Shown piece after piece: positions 5,714 to 6,760 of a stretch of DNA of 6,760 nt; the stretch's first letter is position 1; the number at the start of each line of letters is the position of its first letter. Made by a program: the position numbers and the translations under genes. The notes beneath the pieces are model-generated. The model did not search any database. It was not told where the DNA came from and saw only the letters and a program-made list of their open reading frames with translations. Source of the DNA: Cytophagaceae bacterium (GTDB lineage Bacteria; Bacteroidota; Bacteroidia; Cytophagales; Spirosomataceae); contig CANHKE010000073.1 of assembly GCA_947461155.1 (NCBI GenBank), positions 1-6,760 on the forward strand, given 5' to 3'.

Positions 5714-6760
5714 TTAAAAGGCAATTTTCTTTGTCGGGTCAATTTTCAACCACATAAGCCCGCCACAAATCACAACAACCCCGATGATGCGGACGGGAAT
5801 ATCCCAACTCCCCGTAGCGGTTAAAATATACCCGAAGGCAATCGACATGATCGTTGACCCTAACTGACCCGCCATACCCATTGCACCGGCAACCGCACCT
5901 GAATTTTGGCCACCGATATCGGCAGAAGTTGCCCACGAAACCGGCAATGTGAAATCTTTAAATGCTAAGCCAAACGCTAAAATGACAATCGAAATCGTCG
6001 GATCGCCAACAAAAGTGGAACTCAACATGCAGCAGCCAGACATCACTAGACCGAACATACCCACCGATCTTCGGCCCCATATTAGCCCCTTTTTCCGAGC
6101 GATAAAATCGGAGAGAAATCCACCACTAAAACAGCCAATTGTGCCTAAAATAAATGGCAATGAAGCGAGAAATGCAATGTGTGCATCGTCGACCCCTTTG
6201 CCATTTTTTAAATATTTGGGCATCCATGAAAGGTAAAAATAGGCACCATAAAGCAGGCAATGGTACATACTCATTAAGGCCCAGACATTGGGGGTTTTGA
6301 TGATTTTCAGAAAGACGGATAAATTGTTTTGGGGGATTTTGACTTCCCGACCTAATTCAATGTGGGCTAATTCCTCCTCCTGAATTCCAGGCATATCTTT
6401 AGGTTCATTCTGAAACCAGAATCCCCAAAAAACCGCCCACAAAATCCCCAAGCCACCAAAAATATAAAACACATACCGCCATCCCCAAATCGACATGATG
6501 TAGATCGATAAAAAAGGAGCTAACGCAGCACCGATCCGACTGGCAATCCAAATGAAGGATTGGGCGCGGCCGGCTTCCTGTTTGGGAAACCACCTGGCCA
6601 CGACAATGGTCGCGTTTGGATAGGCGCCAGCTTCCCCGATCCCGAATAAAAATCGGATGATAAACAACATCGTGAATGAATAGGAAAATCCGGTCAATAT
6701 GGTAAATAGCGACCAGGAAAGGACGATTCGAAACAGCACCGATTTAGGTCCCTTGAAATC
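5714..6760 (-). CDS. Major facilitator transporter, anion:cation symporter type (5' partial)
   Basis: The frame is open to the right window edge. The GTG at 6739 is internal, since the seven codons before it (DFKGPKS) continue the same frame and the protein starts within membrane segment 3. The window holds about 348 residues with ten of the usual twelve segments; segments 1-2 (roughly 70-90 residues) lie outside. The GIGEAGAYPNA stretch of segment 4 followed by WFPKQEAGRAQ (about residues 33-60 from the GTG) is the hallmark of the ACS family (TC 2.A.1.14: hexuronate, galactonate, glucarate carriers, and sialin in animals). The long central loop near NEPKDMPGIQEEEL and the SGAVAGAMGMAGQLG helix (segment 11) also fit. 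It should be an inner-membrane symporter for an organic anion, probably a sugar acid, but the substrate cannot be read from sequence. The GH92 gene follows after 11 bases with no promoter, so both are one operon. Confidence 0.87.
   Translation of the reverse strand, partial: DFKGPKSVLFRIVLSWSLFTILTGFSYSFTMLFIIRFLFGIGEAGAYPNATIVVARWFPKQEAGRAQSFIWIASRIGAALAPFLSIYIMSIWGWRYVFYIFGGLGILWAVFWGFWFQNEPKDMPGIQEEELAHIELGREVKIPQNNLSVFLKIIKTPNVWALMSMYHCLLYGAYFYLSWMPKYLKNGKGVDDAHIAFLASLPFILGTIGCFSGGFLSDFIARKKGLIWGRRSVGMFGLVMSGCCMLSSTFVGDPTISIVILAFGLAFKDFTLPVSWATSADIGGQNSGAVAGAMGMAGQLGSTIMSIAFGYILTATGSWDIPVRIIGVVVICGGLMWLKIDPTKKIAF

Noticed and set aside
5739..6593. Long open frames antisense or frame-shifted within the transporter gene
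   Set aside because: They lie in other frames of a well-supported transporter and their translations show no domain or codon-level support.

Overview
The window reads as chromosomal DNA from a Bacteroidota bacterium, most likely of the Cytophagales type. Four things point that way: a type IX secretion (T9SS) type A sorting domain at the end of the first gene, a lipoprotein with a short polar run after its cysteine, AT-rich gene starts without Shine-Dalgarno sequences, and an N-terminal HHHxH/one-helix membrane protein of a kind familiar from this phylum. No rRNA, tRNA, CRISPR array, insertion sequence or phage gene was seen. The genus cannot be told from the window.

Left part (1-1794, + strand): the 3' end of a secreted DUF1501-family protein, cut by the left window edge, followed after only 4 bases by a lipoprotein with two fibronectin-III-like domains. 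They look like one transcription unit that makes cell-surface proteins. A perfect 8-bp hairpin followed by five T lies just beyond, inside the 3' end of the convergent gene, and could end this transcript.

Middle part (1805-3215, - strand): a single-pass membrane protein with a histidine-rich N-terminus, then a 187-bp gap, then a small exported NTF2/SnoaL-like protein. The gap holds a 24-codon + strand ORF predicted to be one membrane helix with an RRNRRN tail, a Bacteroidota-type -7 box before it, and an 11-bp direct repeat spaced 33 bp.

Right part (3270-6760, - strand): an operon of a major-facilitator transporter of the anion:cation symporter type (its N-terminus is beyond the right edge) and, 11 bases downstream, an exported glycoside hydrolase family 92 enzyme. 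The enzyme keeps the catalytic Glu and the Asp-x-Asp base motif but has changed several sugar-binding motifs. The simplest reading is that the GH92 enzyme releases a sugar or sugar acid in the periplasm and the transporter imports it. The small NTF2-like protein 54 bases downstream may be co-transcribed. No SusC/SusD pair is visible, so if this is a glycan-use locus the outer-membrane part lies elsewhere.

The window is mostly ordinary. The points most worth a second look are the altered GH92 active site paired with an acid-sugar-type transporter, and the unannotated small membrane ORF.
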